Assembly: GCA_007122945.1 (NCBI GenBank)
Contig: SKSP01000130.1
Coordinates: 1 to 13,786, forward strand
Length of the DNA stretch: 13,786 nt
Origin: Ilumatobacteraceae bacterium
Lineage (GTDB): Bacteria > Actinomycetota > Acidimicrobiia > Acidimicrobiales > Ilumatobacteraceae
Reading direction: 5' to 3'
Part shown: positions 13,082 to 13,786 of the stretch, one piece after another
Layout of the letters: each line of letters starts with the position of its first letter
Numbering within the stretch: the first letter of the stretch is position 1
Notes under the pieces: generated by a model
Database searches by the model: none
What the model was told of the DNA's origin: nothing
The model's input: only the letters and a program-made list of their open reading frames with translations
Position numbers and translations under genes: made by a program

Positions 13082-13786
13082 TCAGGTCCGGGTGGCGATG
13101 AGGGCGGCAGCGTCGTCGCCGCGGTCGGGGCTGTCGAGGTGCTCGCGCACGACGCGCAACAGCGTCGTGGGATCGGGGTCGTCGACGGCGGCGAGCGCCG
13201 CAGCGAGCTCGGCGACGCACGCATCGATCGGCCGGTCACGCCGTTCGACCACGCCGTCGGTGAACGCGACGACGGTCGCACCCGGGTCGAGGAGGGCATC
13301 GATCGATCCGTGACCGCCGAGCCCCGACCCGATCGGCGGCCCGGGTTCGAGATCGAGCGGCCCCGCCGAGCCGCCGCGCGCCCCGACGACGATCGGCGGC
13401 AGATGACCGGCCGCGGCGAGGCACATCTCCGATCGGTCGGCGTCGAGGGTCACGACGAGCGCGGTCGCGAACGTCGACTCGTCGACCGCCGCGAAGTAGC
13501 GGTCGGCGATCGCCAGGGCCCGGGCCGGGTCGCCGTGCTCGACGAGATGGCTGGCGAGGACGTGGCGGATGCGGCCCATCTCCGCCGCGGACGCCATGTC
13601 GTGCCCGGCGACGTCGCCGACCACCAGTCCGACGCCACCGTCGGCGAGCCGGACCACGTCGTACCAGTCGCCGCCGACGTCGGTCTGGTCGGCCCCCGGC
13701 TGGTAGATCGAGCGCAGCGCCAGCCCGTCCACCTTCGGCAGTCGGCGGGGGAGCAGCGCGTGCTGCAGCGTCTCGGCGACCGAGCG
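13082..13786 (-). CDS. PP2C-type SpoIIE-family phosphatase, 3' part (runs off the window)
   Basis: The minus frame is open to the window edge and starts mid-protein with SVAETLQHALLPRRLPKVDG, the linker helix that precedes SpoIIE domains. The catalytic domain follows: YQPG, then VGGDWYDVVRLADGGVGLVV and GDVAGHDMASAAEMGRIRHV, then LAAAGHLPPIVV, GPPIGSG, VAFTDGVVERRD and GDDAAALIATRT. The metal-binding aspartates are present, with GHDM in place of the more common GHG. The upstream part, probably a GAF or PAS sensor, lies outside. With the stand-alone PP2C 1.1 kb away there are two candidate phosphatases for the single STAS protein, possibly answering different signals. Confidence 0.92.
   Translation of the reverse strand, partial: RSVAETLQHALLPRRLPKVDGLALRSIYQPGADQTDVGGDWYDVVRLADGGVGLVVGDVAGHDMASAAEMGRIRHVLASHLVEHGDPARALAIADRYFAAVDESTFATALVVTLDADRSEMCLAAAGHLPPIVVGARGGSAGPLDLEPGPPIGSGLGGHGSIDALLDPGATVVAFTDGVVERRDRPIDACVAELAAALAAVDDPDPTTLLRVVREHLDSPDRGDDAAALIATRT

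Overview
The window is about 70% GC by eye, with GTG starts, strong third-position G/C bias, actinobacterial families (DUF6458, DUF4012-like, SpoIIE/STAS partner switching, VapBC) and several apparently leaderless starts. This points to a high-GC actinomycete. An Acidimicrobiia/Ilumatobacter-type lineage is my inference and was not tested. No tRNA, rRNA, transposase or CRISPR array was seen.

Layout. (1) 1-2680, plus strand: the tail of a GT4-type glycosyltransferase, an intact GT1-type glycosyltransferase, a small PqqD-like protein and a protein that resembles HprK-type kinases but has no P-loop. (2) 2700-8360: a mosaic of broken genes. It holds pieces of a nucleotide-sugar dehydrogenase, a membrane polymerase/ligase-like protein, a GT4 glycosyltransferase joined to a GNAT acetyltransferase, a DUF4012-like protein and an LPXTG-type sorting tail. 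Fragments of an MNT-type nucleotidyltransferase, a YoeB-like toxin and an unidentified small protein lie between or against them, often in opposite orientation. Two intact toxin-antitoxin cassettes sit inside this wreckage: a Phd-type VapB with a PIN VapC on the minus strand, and an AbrB-type VapB with a PIN VapC on the plus strand. (3) 8400-9935: a strong terminator, then an intact acid-CoA ligase. (4) 9937-10120: three tandem 65-bp structured repeats. (5) 10128-13786: a partner-switching module made of an RsbW-like anti-sigma factor and a STAS antagonist on the minus strand, a divergent PP2C phosphatase with a LuxR-type response regulator on the plus strand, a DUF6458 membrane protein, and the 3' part of a second PP2C phosphatase.

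How it fits together. The left side is the remains of a cell-surface polysaccharide locus that has been rearranged and colonised by toxin-antitoxin genes. Five frameshifts in the broken genes are each explained by one missing base in or beside a G/C-rich run, so decay and sequencing undercalls must be separated. On the right, the PP2C proteins would dephosphorylate the STAS protein, which then sequesters the anti-sigma factor and frees a sigma factor not present here. The co-directional response regulator probably links the switch to a further signal.
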